The translations under genes and the position numbers were made by a program. Below the pieces are notes generated by a model. That model did not search any database, was not told where the DNA came from, and saw only the letters and a list, made by a program, of their open reading frames with translations. 64,000 nt of DNA from assembly GCA_017979445.1 (NCBI GenBank), contig CM030714.1, forward strand, positions 43,690,826 to 43,754,825, in the 5' to 3' direction. The stretch comes from Akebia trifoliata (taxonomy: Eukaryota > Streptophyta > Magnoliopsida > Ranunculales > Lardizabalaceae). Below, piece after piece: positions 50,786 to 63,138 of the stretch. Within the stretch, counting starts at the first letter, position 1; the number at the start of each line of letters is the position of its first letter.

Positions 50786-52507
50786 ATGCATCCCACCACC
50801 ACCACCACCACCGCCGCACCACCACCACCATTAACCAGAACCCTAGACTTAATCCGCCATCTCCTCCCTCTCCTCCTCCTCTCATCTCTAACCGTTAAAT
50901 CCTTTATCGGACGGTGGCAAGCATTCCGCAACAAACTCTCTCAACTCCAAACCACTCTCTCCGAAATCTCCGATTCTCCTCACTGGTCCGAAAACCCTCT
51001 TTTACAAGACCTCCTCCCTAACCTTCTCTCCTCTCTCCAAATAGCCCAATCTCTCTCCCAACAATGCCAGAACGAACCTTCTTCCTACACAGGCGGGAAG
51101 CTTCGCATGCAAAGCGACATCGATATGGCTACCGCTTCTCTATCTGCTCATCTCCACGACATCGATTTGTTACTCAAATCCGGTGTTCTTCGTCATTCCA
51201 ACGCAATTGTTCTCTCTCAACCTGGTCCTGGTTCGGCTAAAGAAAATGTTTCTTTCTTTATCAGAGATCTCTTCGCTAGGCTTCAAATCGGAGGAATCGA
51301 GTTCAAGAAGAAAGCTTTGGATTCCTTGCTTCAGCTACTCAAAGAAGACGATAAAGCTGCCATCTTGGTTGCAAAAGAGGGCGATATGAGGTATTTGGTT
51401 CATTTACTTGAATCGAATCATCATTCCTCAGTTCGAGAACAAGCCGCTATTGCTGTTTCTGTTCTTGCGAGTTCTAGCGATTCGTCGAGGAATTGTGTGT
51501 TTGAAGAGGGGGGTTTAGGTCCTCTGTTGCGTCTTCTCGAATCTGGATCACTAGCGTTGAAGGAAAAGGCGGCGATGGCGGTAGAATCGATCACAACTGA
51601 TCCAGAAAACGCTTGGGCGATTTCTGCTTATGGTGGAGTTCCGATTTTGATCGAAGCTTGTCGATCTGGATCACCTGTAACGCAGACTTACGCAGCTGGA
51701 GCGATCAAGAACGTTGCAGCAATTGAAGATATAAGAGTCGCATTGGCCGAAGAAGGCGCGGTTACAGTTCTAATTCAGTTATTGATTTCTGGAACTAATT
51801 CTGCTCAAGAAAAAGCAGCAAATTGTCTCTGGATCCTCGCTTCGTCCAGCGAAGATTTTAGGGTTTCTATCTTTCAAGAAGGGGGTTTACAAAGTCTACT
51901 TCGATTACTTCAAGAATCTTCAAATTCAGATACATTAGAACATGTTTTGAGAGCGATTTACGTTCTTTCAGGCTCGAATCCAGCACCGAAGATCTTATCT
52001 TCTTCAACTTCGTTTCTTCTACAAATCTCCAAACTGATCAACCAAGGAACAATAATTTCTCAACAGATTTCAGCTTCGATTCTCTGTAAACTATCGATTA
52101 GCGATTTGGACAAGCGATCGATGTCTGGATGCATGGGATCGTTAGTAAAAATGATGGAATCATCGAAACCAGTCGGATTACAAGAAGTTGCAGCTGAAGC
52201 TCTGGTTTCTCTGTTGTCCGTACGATCGAATCGGAAAGATTTTGTGAGAGATGACAAGAGTTTGTTGAAATTGGTTCAAATGTTGGATCCGAAAAACGAA
52301 TCGATATGTAAAAAATTTCCAGTTTCGGTTATTTATGCGATTGTCGCCGGAGGAAGCCATGGATGTCGGAAGAAGGTCGTAGCCGCCGGAGCTTACCCTT
52401 ATTTGCAGAAGCTTTCGGAAATGGAGGTCGCCGGAGCTAAAAAGGCGTTACATAGACTTTCCGGTAATCGTCTCAAGAACATCTTTAGCAGGACTTGGCG
52501 GGAATAA
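50786..52507 (+). CDS. armadillo-repeat protein, single exon, about 573 aa
   Basis: ARM-repeat proteins of plants form superhelical scaffolds for protein-protein contacts. From the Met at 50786 the protein has a Thr/Pro-rich start and a hydrophobic helix LIRHLLPLLLLSSL. A helical N-terminal domain of about 160 residues (..FRNKLSQLQTTLSEISDS..) resembles that of plant U-box ARM proteins. From about residue 170 come successive ARM repeats, recognisable as GGLGPLLRLLESGS..KEKAAMAVESI, GAVTVLIQLLISGT..QEKAANCLWILA and EGGLQSLLRLLQES. It ends RLKNIFSRTWRE. No U-box is present, so it is not a ligase of the PUB type. It resembles the Arabidopsis At2g05810-like group, a judgement from memory. The frame is intact, has no introns and is more GC-rich than its flanks. 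Partner and location are unknown. Confidence 0.92.
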   Translation: MHPTTTTTTAAPPPPLTRTLDLIRHLLPLLLLSSLTVKSFIGRWQAFRNKLSQLQTTLSEISDSPHWSENPLLQDLLPNLLSSLQIAQSLSQQCQNEPSSYTGGKLRMQSDIDMATASLSAHLHDIDLLLKSGVLRHSNAIVLSQPGPGSAKENVSFFIRDLFARLQIGGIEFKKKALDSLLQLLKEDDKAAILVAKEGDMRYLVHLLESNHHSSVREQAAIAVSVLASSSDSSRNCVFEEGGLGPLLRLLESGSLALKEKAAMAVESITTDPENAWAISAYGGVPILIEACRSGSPVTQTYAAGAIKNVAAIEDIRVALAEEGAVTVLIQLLISGTNSAQEKAANCLWILASSSEDFRVSIFQEGGLQSLLRLLQESSNSDTLEHVLRAIYVLSGSNPAPKILSSSTSFLLQISKLINQGTIISQQISASILCKLSISDLDKRSMSGCMGSLVKMMESSKPVGLQEVAAEALVSLLSVRSNRKDFVRDDKSLLKLVQMLDPKNESICKKFPVSVIYAIVAGGSHGCRKKVVAAGAYPYLQKLSEMEVAGAKKALHRLSGNRLKNIFSRTWRE

Positions 52508-52840
52508 ACAACAAAGAAACTAACCCTACAAGGTAAGGAAAAAAAAAATACATTTTTTAATTTTTTAATTTTTTGTTTGGACTTTGGAAAATTGTTGTGT
52601 ACAACACATGTGTCCAACGACGGGTGAGGTGGTGCAAGTTGCGATCCCTAGAAAAACTTTATTTGTTCTTCCATCTCAGCCGTTGTTGGGACAATCGAAA
52701 CCGTGTTAGGCACGGTTTTTATTATTGCTGGACACATGAAATCTTATTGATGACTACTGGTTGAAATTACTATAGTACCCTGCAATGCAGTTTATACGAA
52801 CGGTAATATTAATGACAGTAACGCTTATACCATTTTTTTA
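52508..52840 (+). other. 3' UTR / downstream flank of the ARM gene
   Basis: AATAAA overlaps the stop codon, and a T-rich stretch follows at 52550-52575. No further gene is seen. Confidence 0.45.
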
Positions 52841-53235
52841 AACCGATAACATGCCCCTTGTTCTCAGTCGTCTTTTATATACTAATTAATGGAAAATGAC
52901 TTAATTACCCTCATATTTAACCTGTAACAAAATATTCAACTCGAGAAAATAAAACCCCTGTTTGCTGGAACTTTGATTATGATGATAGTTGAAGCTGTGG
53001 CTATAACCCAGAAAGCACAGCTGATTAGGAAACATTTTAATTCTTGTGGTTTTGAGGTCCCAACAAGACCCACTGACTTGAATCATATGGTCCATTTGAT
53101 GACAGTTGGTCCATTTAATATGGGGGGGGGGGGGTTTGAAGATGAGGGCATTTAGGTTATTTTATCATTTTTTTACTTACAGTGAAGTTAGGTATAAAAA
53201 CACGGAGGGGGTATTTGGAAATTATCCTTTAATAT
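52841..53235. repeat. foldback repeat like 26192-26690
   Basis: The left AACCGATAACATGCCCC.. and AAAATGACTTAATTACCC blocks are inversely related to the right GAGGGCATTTAGGTTATTTT and GGGGGTATTTGGAAATTATCC. A G-run lies at 53121-53132. Confidence 0.4.
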
Positions 53236-56200
53236 TAGTAAATGGTGTAAGATCCACGACGTCAGATTCTTACTAGATTCTTATTTGATACGTTTGTAAC
53301 AGCTTACAGGTATTCAGTTTGGATTTCTAACCGTCAGAGAGGAAATTGTTCTCTCTCTCTCTCACCTGGCCAGAGACACACATCGTATACTCCAAATTTT
53401 ACATTATTATATTACTATCGGGGGGTGGGGGAAAGCAAAGAATAAGAAGTTCTAATATTATATTTGACAAAAAAACAGAAGCGTGGATGCGAGTTTTTTT
53501 TGGGAGTATCCTCTTTTTTTAATTTTAATTTTAATTGTTTGACTGAAAGAATTTTTTTTTTTTTTAAGTGTTATTATATCATGTTTGATATTGTACATCG
53601 CGGAGTTTGTCATTTTTTTTTTTTTTTTTGTGAAGTCTTTTAGAGTTTTTTGATTAGAAGGTGTGAATTTGTTTGTGTGGTATTACTATTTTGTAATAAA
53701 GTTTGACTCTTTGACTCTCTTCTTTTTCTACGAAGAAACTTTGAATTTGCGTTTCGGTGTGATTATCATTGGGCCCACATACTGATGTCGACCCTTGTAT
53801 GTCAATCAATCTTATGGGACCGAATGATCATATCATTTGATTTGATATTTGCATTTTGAATAGAAGATGGGCCCCACCTAGTTTAAGAAACGAAAATCAA
53901 GGCGTAGTTGTAGGCAAGTGTGGGTCCCAAGAAGAACAGCGACCTCACATGGGGAAAGTGGTGGGTTTGAGCTAATAAGATAACAGTGATGGCTCATATT
54001 CTACGCTGTCCAACACATGCCTCTCTCTCTCTCTCTCTCTCTCTCTTATTCTATTGCGTATATCTTAGTAAAGAAAAGTTGGCAACTTTTCCAGGAAGTA
54101 TTTACTGAGAAAGCCTTCAAAGGAAGTGCTCAAACAAGCTGTAAAGCTCTTCTCTCTTACATCATTATTTTGCTTCTCTCTTTTCTTTCCCCGCTATTTA
54201 TATATATAAATTGACAGTTACGATACATAGACCGAAAATACGAAACACCCTTTTATTAGAAGAGTATTAATCTTTAGTCTTTGTTTGCTAAGAAGGTCGA
54301 GGAATGCTCCATCTGTATGCAGTTTCCTTGGTTGAATTTAATTTTGAGAACTTCATTTGTAACATAATGATTAATAAAATTAAGTAAGATCCACCAAATT
54401 ATTATAGAAATACCACCATCAAATATTTGTCATAATCATTTTTTTTTTTTTTTTTTTTTAAAAAGTCTTATTAAAAGTGCAATAAATATATCTTGAGAAT
54501 AAGCATTTGGGGTATTAGGATAAAAAAAAAAAAAAAATTAGAACATTTTTGGTACAAAATTCAATTTCCTCAAGTGTATTTATTGCTTTTTATCATGTGC
54601 ACGTAGGACACATGTTAGCCAAACCCTAAAAAGAAAAACACTAGAAAAATAATTAAGGGAACCACCCTTGAAGAAGTTAAAGAAAAAAGAGAGGAAACGA
54701 ATGAGGGTGAGACAAAGAGGATAAAATCTTGTTTCTTATTCCTTTTCTGTTACTCACTTTCTCTTATTGTTCTTTATTCATCTATTGATCTGTTAACAAA
54801 AATATCAAGAATTGAACACAAATTATCTTTTAAAAAACTACTTTTCTTGTAAATATATAGAGGACAGAATCCCCATAGATCATTTACCTCTCCTCGGGAT
54901 AGGTAGAAATGTTAGGGGGTTGGGTTGAAAAAAAAGAGTTAGGTATCTTGGACAGGCCAAGCTGGGATGGACCAAAATTAATCAGGTGCTTTATGGTCTG
55001 CCAACCTCTCTCAATGTGTGGTCCCTTGCAATCGAACTGATCACCATTTTGTCTCTCTCATGTATTCTCCGATAATGATGGTGCCAAAGATATCCTCTCA
55101 ACCTAAATGATTGAAGCAATTTAAGCATTACATCTCTCTAGATTGCGTGGCATTTTGGTTCCATAATATACTCCATCCATGTATTTTAGGTACTGTGCAG
55201 ATGATAACTTATTAGGGTAGCTTGCAAATCAAACTTCTTTTGTTCAATCTTCCATAAGTGAGGCAAATTAGAAATATAAATGTTACACCTTGTGATGGGT
55301 GGGAAATTATACAATTCAGTTTTGTGATAGGTTCTTCTTCTTAAAATTTGAATGTTGAAGAAGATAAATATTGAGATTGACAAATAAATTTTTTTATTGA
55401 CTATGGATTTCTAAGAAAAATCAAGTTTTTTTTTTTTTCAACTTTGAACAAGAAGATTAAAAGAATGTTTAACAAGACTTTGGTAGATGTTCGACCTGTA
55501 GATTGATGATAAAATAATGAATAAAATAATAAACCTTGACAAGCAATAATCGATCCATAGAGACAACGTTGATCCGACGATTCTTTCAACTCAAAATTGA
55601 TTAGGATTCGAAGGTAACCAAATTAAAACACTTTTAGGAAAGAGTATCACTAATTATCTAAAAGCAAAATAATAAATAAAAATGCAATGTAAATCTTAGA
55701 TCGGTCAAATCCACTTGAGCAAATCCTCTTCTTAGATTAATTTGCCCTTTATTTGTCTCAATCCTCTCAACAAAATTAATGTCGATGGATCGAAAAATCG
55801 AGCGGTTAATTCCAAAATTAAATCTTAATGTTTGTGAATAAATCGATAAAATGAAATTAAATAATTTGTATTTGATATTCTTGGTGAAACATGGTTTAGC
55901 TTGAACTTATCTAATAATAAACCATCAAAATTAGGAAGTCAAATACTCAACCCAATAATCTATACTTAATAATTTTCACAATAAAAACTCTGAAACATAA
56001 GGAAAAGGGAAAATTAATTATGAGAGAAAATATTCCTCCAGCTTCGTTGATCTCTCTAATGGAGAGTCTAACAGATGATCATCATAAGAAACAAAAAATA
56101 AGAAAATAAAATAGAGAAAATAGATGAGAAAAATGAAAGGTCTTCTTTATTGATCTTGAGTCTAAATATTAGTTGGATTATCCTTCATTACAAAGCTTCA

Positions 56201-57711
56201 ATAGAAACTAACCTAAAAACCTAAAAAATAGAAGGAAACTGGAGAAGATGATCTTAGAGGAGTCGAGATCTAACTTTGGTTTGATCTCCTATTTATAGAG
56301 ACTAGATTAAGATTTCTAGGATTTTGGATACTTTCGTAACCACGCGATTTCAAAATCATAATTCAATATGACAATTTGGTAGCCTCCAAGCTTATTTGCA
56401 AATCTCGATGAATGATCCGTCACCATTACCGCACCGCGATCCATGTGGACTCCATGAACTTGAATTTTGGTCCTTAGTCTTGTCTCGGATCCTAGATCGT
56501 AGTGGAATCTTCAGATTTTCTGATTCACCTTAAAACTTTGTGATTTTCTCCTGTTATACATAAATAACTACAATTAGGTTTGATATACATAATTTAATTA
56601 AAATTAATAATAAATATAGACTAATGATGAATTGTATTTAATTAAGGGATTTACTATATAACTTATCTATAAATTCTATGTACTTAAGACTCCAGAAACC
56701 ATTTTCTAGATGTTGATTAGTAGAAAGAAAAGAATAAAGGTTGAAGACCCAATACTAATTTAATTGACCTAAATATTAAATTATTCTAAATTTATCCCAA
56801 CTTTGTGGAGGTATTACACATAGCCGGGTGATTTAGGTGAGATATAGTACTTTAAGAGGTTAGTTGCATCGCCCTATAAATCAGGATTACAAATCAGGAA
56901 TCTGAATACCCCATTATTTAAAAAAAAAAAAACTGAGAGGATTTTATGACAAAGGACTCGACTATCAATTAGTTTGCTCACTTGATGCATGACATGCGAG
57001 TCATGGCCAGTCTCCAACAAAAAGAATTATTAGCTTCTCTGATCCTTCTTGATCATCCAGACCTGGCTACCCGATGCTCTTTGCATGATCTTGCTGTGTA
57101 GGCACTCATTCTGACACATGGCTTGTGGGTCCACATCTGATTATATTGGGGAAAACAATGCCTTGGGCTGCTAATAAACTTGGTAGAAGTCTAAGGTACA
57201 ATTTCACCCAATAAAAATGATCCACGTAGGACAAAAAAATGTAGTCAGAGTCTATGATGACAATCACTATGGATAACTTTCACAGTGTGGAGCCCCATTT
57301 GATGTATCTGAGTCACTTTCAAGGGCATCTAATCAAGTGCACCATTTGTTTCTCCCTCAAATGGTAGAGCCCTTTAAAATTTTGCATTAGTACTTGGCAT
57401 TTGTTGACCGTAAATAATTGTACTTCTATAGAATTAGATATAAGGGTCCTCCACCATATACTAATTATCTCCACAAAATTATGCTTTTTATTGCCATAGG
57501 GCCCATGTTACAATTGACATTTATTTTATTTTGTATATTTATGATGTATTATGTAATTTTAGTAACATCTGGTTTTTCTTCTATTAGATCATTGTAATCT
57601 TCTAGTTGTAATATTCTATTGTAAAAAAAAAAAATTACTTAAATATGATCAATATAACATAATTCTTTATAAAAAGCGGGTTTCCAACATTTTAGGAACA
57701 AGTTCCATTAT
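53236..57711. other. intergenic, no gene recognised
   Basis: It holds T-runs at 53612-53629 and 54437-54459 and a TC microsatellite at 54021-54045. Positions 55480-56570 have CATGTGGACTCC and TATTTATAGAGACTAG motifs that could be retroelement LTR sequence, but no second copy is in the window. Confidence 0.45.
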
Positions 57712-57793
57712 TTTGAAAGTATGGATTAAATAACAATCAACTCTCAAAGTGCTTTGAAAGTATGGATTAAATAACAATCAACTCTCAAAGTGC
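57712..57793. repeat. exact 41-bp tandem duplication
   Basis: Units 57712-57752 and 57753-57793 both read TTTGAAAGTATGGATTAAAT through CTCAAAGTGC without difference. The unit itself starts TTTGAAAG and ends CTCAAAG, so it may have formed by slippage at short repeats. Confidence 0.95.
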
Positions 57794-58036
57794 CAAAGCG
57801 AGTTCTGGGTGTGGGAACAATACCCGTAACAAAAGGATCCCAACAATAAGGTTGGGACGAGTAAGGTCATGTCACACCCCAACACGAGTCAAGACGTTAT
57901 TATACTTTGACAACACTCTAATTTTTATAAATACAACCTTGACATTTATCACGATGGGGAATATGTATGTATTGGAGAATTGACTAGAGTAATATTTCAA
58001 AATGTTTATTAGGTGATTTGAAAAAGAGTCGTGATT

Positions 58037-58182
58037 TTCTGACTCGAAAATTTTCACTTAGCTGACATGACAAGGGATTGTAACCATAGATCTTTCCTTC
58101 GGGATATACAATGAAAAGATCAACGATTTTGTGCCTTTGCCATGTCAGTCGAGTACGGACCAAGTGAAAATTTTCAAGCGTT
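58037..58182. mobile_element. palindromic MITE, TTCTGACTC group
   Basis: The left arm CTGACTCGAAAATTTTCACTT..TGACATG is inverse to the right arm CATGTCAGTCGAGTAC..AAGTGAAAATTTTC. The centre reads CCATAGATCTTTCC..GAAAAGATCAACG. Same group as 41371-41531. Confidence 0.65.
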
Positions 58183-60153
58183 GGAAAAATTGTATGAAAA
58201 TGGAATCATTAAAATACAAAATCCAATGAATGGGATGGGACAAGTACCCAAATGGTCCATGGCACATCCCTAAACATTAGATTTGGTGTAGATCTTGTGT
58301 TTTACACAAGTCAATGGATCCCAACCCATCATTTTCTTTGAATCACATTTGTCTTACATTAAAGCCAAATTACCTAATCAACATTGACTTGGTTTAGTGA
58401 TTAAAACAAAAATTAGCTCATGAATCTTTCAACTTTCTTGTATTTCCTGCCAAGTAGGCTTGTAAAATGACATTCTTAGACCAGAAAAGAGGAATGAAGT
58501 GTTCTTGTAATAGAGTCAATAGATATCCTACTAATGTATAGTCAATTTAAATCAAGTTCATCTATTTAAATGTCAAAATTAAAGTTAATAAGAATTGCGG
58601 ATTGGACCATTTGAAGTTAATAAGTTTCACCTATTTTAATAAATTGGCATTCACATTAAACTAGAACAAGAACTAATAAATTAATACCCAATTTTTATAA
58701 CACCACCTTAGCTGCCACGTGTAAATAATATCACAAAAATACTCAAAAGCCCCACACTCTACAAAACATAACTTCTTTATATAATGTAGAGTGATTTAGA
58801 CATAAAGTGGATTTTGGGGAAAGGAAAGCTAACAAACCCTGATTTCATGCTTTATTAACCCCTTTTTTCTTAAAGGGTGAGAAGTCAAAAACTTAAGAGC
58901 TGCAATTCAAACTTCAACTTTTCGGCTTTTTAGTATTTTGGTTTCAACTTTGAAGGTCCTGACTCTCTCAACATCCATTGCTTACTTTATTTCGTAAGTA
59001 AAATAAAAAAAATAAAAAATAAAAAATAAAAAAAAGTCGAGATGACCGACTAAAGATATGATAAACGAAAAAAAAAATCCAATCCCATCTATCCAAGAAA
59101 TTGTCAATAAAAACTGCGCTGCATATTCTTAACCATAACCATTGATTTTGATTGTTTGTTGGAACAACATCTAAAATATTTAATTAGGGTTTGTAATACA
59201 AAACATGATAGAATAGTAAGGTAAAAGATTCACTAATCAATTCAAATGAGTCAAATAAAATTATATTGAATTTATAAAAAATTTAAAAATTAATTTTGAT
59301 AAATGATATTATGTTTTTTATTCTCCACAAGAAAATATCAAATGTAGCCCACATAGCTCACTTGAGTTTTTTCCTGAAGCCGCATTATTGAATGACTAAA
59401 CAGAGTCCACAAAGTTGATTCAATTATTTTACAAGTTGACTCGATTAATTGGTTGCATCTAGTTTCAAGGCTGATCAACCTTGATATCCAATCTAGTCAA
59501 GTCAACTTGGCCGATAATACATAGTATGGACATGGAAAACATTATAGAATAGGGTACTAATAGGAATTTAGTACACCAGAATATCCATAATTGTTCGACG
59601 AACCCTAATTCTAATTAAAACAACATAAGCTAGGGGTCTTTGTGCACGAAAATCATATTTTTATTAGATTTTGTCCCAACCCTTGGGAGATAAGGACTTA
59701 ACTTTTTTTTTTATCCTCCATTTATACTTGTAGACATCCCGCAATTGCGTGCATTTTATTTTAAAACTTCACATTTTCTAATTCAATTTCGGGGATTCTA
59801 CGATAATTTGGACATGACTCCAACTCTAAGGTTCGTTTGATGTGTTTGTTTGATTCTTATGAGGTTTTGGATGACCAAATGGATTGATATTAGTTTAACC
59901 AAAGAGAAATTTCAAACCTAACTAATTACTACTTTTAGAAATTAAAAGACAAAACTCCTAAGAGTCTAAACTTGTCGTCTCAAGCTATCAAATTACCAAG
60001 CTTTAAAAGATGTAGCCTTTTCTCAACCACTTCACTTCCAAGTCTTATTAGCTTCTTTTGCTTGTCATGTGACGCGATCTTTGGGGGTTACTGTCACATG
60101 ATTGTTTGGTCCATGCCCTAATAAACTAACATACCAAACTCAACATTTTTTTT
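58183..60153. other. intergenic
   Basis: A GAGTTGACTC-type repeat lies at 59395-59515 and an AAATAAAA run at 59000-59035. No gene is seen. Confidence 0.5.
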
Positions 60154-60873
60154 GGAAAAATTACTTAAAGGATTCTTGAAGAAGGGTTTCTTTCTAAATA
60201 GTTCCTAAGTTTTGCGAGTTAGCTTGAGAGGGGATTTAGTAATCTTTTTCTCTTTCTTAATAGTCCCTTGTACCGTTGAGTTCATAATTTTTAATATTGT
60301 ATTTGACCTTTTTTTATTTAGTGTCGAGTTCACATTTTTTATTGGCGAACTCATTGTTGTTTACTATCGAGTACAACACCTTTTAAACTAAAAAGTGGTA
60401 AACTCAATACTAATAAAACCTACCCATTTTTAATTTTCAAGTTTTTCCTACTAAAGTACATGGAAAGATCGACTAAAAACTTGAGATAACGATTTGTTTA
60501 AATGATTTCAACTAAAAAAAAAGCCATTATTGATCGATTTTCATTAAAAAAAAATTATGAAAAAATCCTAATTTTTTACATACATCTTCAAAATATTTGA
60601 GAAAATCTTTGAAAATGACTTCTTCATCTTTCTTAAATCTTTTCTGACGGAATGGAGTCTCCAAAACTCGATTGAGATGTCAAAAATTCATTTTTTGGAT
60701 GAAAACAACGAGTTCAAACGATTAGGGCATTCAATCAAGAGAAATGTGGGAAATGAGGTTTGAGGACCATTTAGAAAGAAAAAGTTTACTAAATGTCTTG
60801 CTAAGCAACCGTTGAAAACTTAGGGACTATTTAGAAAGAAGTCCTTCCGTGTGGGTCCTTTAAGTAATTTTCC
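60154..60873 (+). mobile_element. MULE-like non-autonomous element, copy 1 (720 bp)
   Basis: Inverted repeats of about 100 bp begin GGAAAAATTACTTAAAGGA and contain CTTTCTAAATAGT.CCTAAG. The interior has no coding frame. It is the inverse-oriented relative of 62422-63138, shown by GTGTCGAGTTCA / GAGTTCAACAGTAAA and GGGCATTCAATCA / TGATTGAATGCCC blocks. Poly-T on both sides hides any target duplication. Confidence 0.7.
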
Positions 60874-60881
60874 CTTTTTTT

Positions 60882-61085
60882 AGCTTATCGTGGGTATCCC
60901 CTCCCTTCGGGTGAGACTGTCCCACAGTTACACACACCACTCCCTTGGAAAGTCCTACGTGCAATTGGTTGAATTGAGGGTCAACCGGACCTAAAGGTTG
61001 GCCCCAAGGAATTCATTTCTTCATGTGGTATCGAACACTAGACCAATCCTTCATGAGGAGCTTCAGCTTGCCACTAGGCCAACTC
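60882..61085 (-). repeat. tRNA-derived SINE next to the MULE-like element
   Basis: The minus strand shows A box GTTGGCCTAGTGGCAAG (about 61066-61082) and B box AGTGTTCGATACCAC (61025-61039). A body of about 130 bp follows, then a short A-run (plus T-run at 60875-60881) that touches the MULE end. Confidence 0.65.
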
Positions 61086-61184
61086 AACATGATTTGTTGT
61101 TTCTAGACATTGGAATAATTTCCATAATGGGCTTAACGAACAGGCCAGTTTGTTGGATTCCATGCATCCCATAATGAAAAACAT

Positions 61185-61487
61185 GATATTTATGAAAAAC
61201 TTGATCAACTTTTGACGAATTTACGATGCCGGCTCACTGGTCATTTTAATAATCAAAACATGAACGGTAATGAATTCAGAGGTTTTAAAATAACTATTTC
61301 ACAGAATTAAAGTGAGTATCTCGCAAGTTACACTATTTTTTAGCAAGATAATCACTTTAAACTTGCAAAATTGTCACTTTAAAACCTCTGAATTCCTTAC
61401 CGTTCACATGTTAATAATTAAAATGATCAGTGAGCCAGAATCGTAAATTCATCAAATTCAGCTCTCGAAATGGTAATTCATCCATAA
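61185..61487. mobile_element. foldback MITE, ATCAACTTTTGAYGAATTTACGAT family, copy 2
   Basis: The left GATCAACTTTTGACGAATTT..CCGGCTCACTGGTCATTTTAA pairs with the right TTAAAATGATCAGTGAGCC..AAATTCATCAAATTCAG. CGGTAATGAATTCAGAGG and CCTCTGAATTCCTTACCG pair further in. It is better preserved than the copy at 38740. Confidence 0.75.
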
Positions 61488-61555
61488 ATAATAAATCATA
61501 CTAATTTTGTGAATCATATATTAGCGCCCAAAAATGTCATGTGGCATGCAAAGGA

Positions 61556-61745
61556 TGGGCGGAACCAAAATTTTGTCTACATGGGGGCAACTAAGACACT
61601 TCAACAGTTTTTTAAATTTCTTGTTATCACTAAGACACTTAATTTTTTTTTTTTAATTACTTGTTTTTCGCCGTCACAATAGCAAATAAATCATATAACT
61701 TTTAAAAATTCTTGTGGGGGCAAGTGCCCCCATTGCCCCCCACCT
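61556..61745. mobile_element. hAT-type MITE copy 3
   Basis: It starts GGGCGGAACCAAAATTTTG, continues CATGGGGGCAACTAAGA and ends CTTGTGGGGGCAAG..GCCCCCATTGCCCCCC. Same order as 5606-5791. The terminal CAG/CTG is eroded. Confidence 0.65.
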
Positions 61746-62101
61746 AGCGAAGGATATGTTGGCAAAGATATAGATTTGGAAAAGAAGAATTTGATGAAGA
61801 GATCCTCAAACTTCACAGCCTGTTCTAATGATATATTTAAAGTGAATTTTGTGCCCTGTTGGCCAATCTACGAACGTACAAAGAATGCATTCCGATGATA
61901 TAGAAGTGTAAATCTCTGCTCGAAGCATGGCTAAATCATTGCGGAAAGCGAGATCATGCCCAAATGACTTAATAAATAACATAAAAATTTGAAGGCAATG
62001 TATGTTAAATAAGTGTGGCAATCCAGAATGATGTTCCATTCCTATAACAATATATGATGTCTACGTTGCACATTTTTATTGAATTTCAAAACACATCATG
62101 A

Positions 62102-62410
62102 ACAGGACGCCTAGGGGTGGCAATGGTTCAGGTCGGTGTTGTGTCGCCACCCAAGGACACCGTTCTGGATCCTAACTCATTATATAATTGAAGAGGACAC
62201 ACATTATAAATTGGCTTCGGCCCAACCTGTAGTATGGCCCAATACGTAATGGTTGGGTCAGGCTTGGACATGTATTTTTTATTTCATCTGGCCCACCCCC
62301 AACAAAAAAACATTTAAATGGGCTTCGCAGGCGGCAGGACACAAAATCCATATCGGCCTCACTTGATTTCTCACAAGTCACGATAACTGAATCAGACACC
62401 AACGTAATTT
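62102..62410. repeat. GGGGTGGCAATGG dispersed repeat
   Basis: It starts AGGGGTGGCAATGGTTCAGG, and similar GGGATGGCAACAGG.. sequence occurs at 9592. Inner GGCCCAACC and GGTTGGGTCAGG blocks are inverse. The class is unknown. Confidence 0.4.
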
Positions 62411-62421
62411 CTTAAGATATA

Positions 62422-63138
62422 GGGGAAATTACTAAAAGGAACCTGAAGGAGGAACTTTTTTCTAAATAATCCCTAAGATTTGGAGGTCTCTTAATAGTCC
62501 ATTTAGTGAAATTTTCTTTTCTTAACAGTCCTTTGATCTTATCTCCCACATTTCTCATGATTGAATGCCCTAACCGTTCGAACTCTTCATTTTCATTATT
62601 AAAAAAATTAGATTTTTAGCATATCAATTGAGTTGCAAAAATTCCATTCCTTTGGAAAAGATTTAAGAAGGAAGAAGAAGATATTTTCAAGGGCTTTTTC
62701 ACTTTTATCTTAGCTTTTGTATGAAAATCAATCAAGAATGACTCTTTTCAGTTGAAATCAGTTAACCAAGTTATTATCTCAAATTTTTAGTTGATCTTTC
62801 CATGTATTTTAGTAAAAATAAAAAAAAAACTTGAAAATTAAAAATGGATGGGTTTTACCAATGTCACGACTTTTTATTTAAAATATGGTGAGCTCGACAG
62901 TAAATAAAAAGCGTCAATTTCAATAGTAAATAAAAAGTGGTGCATTCGATAATAAATAATAGTGAGTTCAACAGTAAAAATTTGAGCTTGACATTAAATT
63001 AAAAAAACGGTGAGTTCACCAACATTGAATATTAAGAAATAAAAAGTTTACTAAAAAATGTCTTATCAAACTACCATGCAAAACTTAGAGATTATGTAGA
63101 AATAAATCCTTCCATCAAGATCCTTTAAGTAATTTTCC
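62422..63138 (-). mobile_element. MULE-like non-autonomous element, copy 2 (717 bp) with target duplication
   Basis: Ends GGGGAAATTACTAAAAGGA and TCCTTTAAGTAATTTTCC are inverse. Flanks TTAAGATATA (62412-62421) and TTAAGATGTA (63139-63148) match at 9 of 10 bases, which fits the 9-10 bp duplications of Mutator-like elements. The interior is non-coding and inverse to copy 1. Confidence 0.75.

Noticed and set aside
50752..50934. Gly/Val-rich minus-strand frame
   Set aside because: It is the shadow of the CCA-repeat start of the ARM gene.
55480..56570. Possible LTR with TATTTATAGAGACTAG promoter motif
   Set aside because: No second copy, primer site or TG..CA boundaries could be fixed, so it was left as unassigned spacer.
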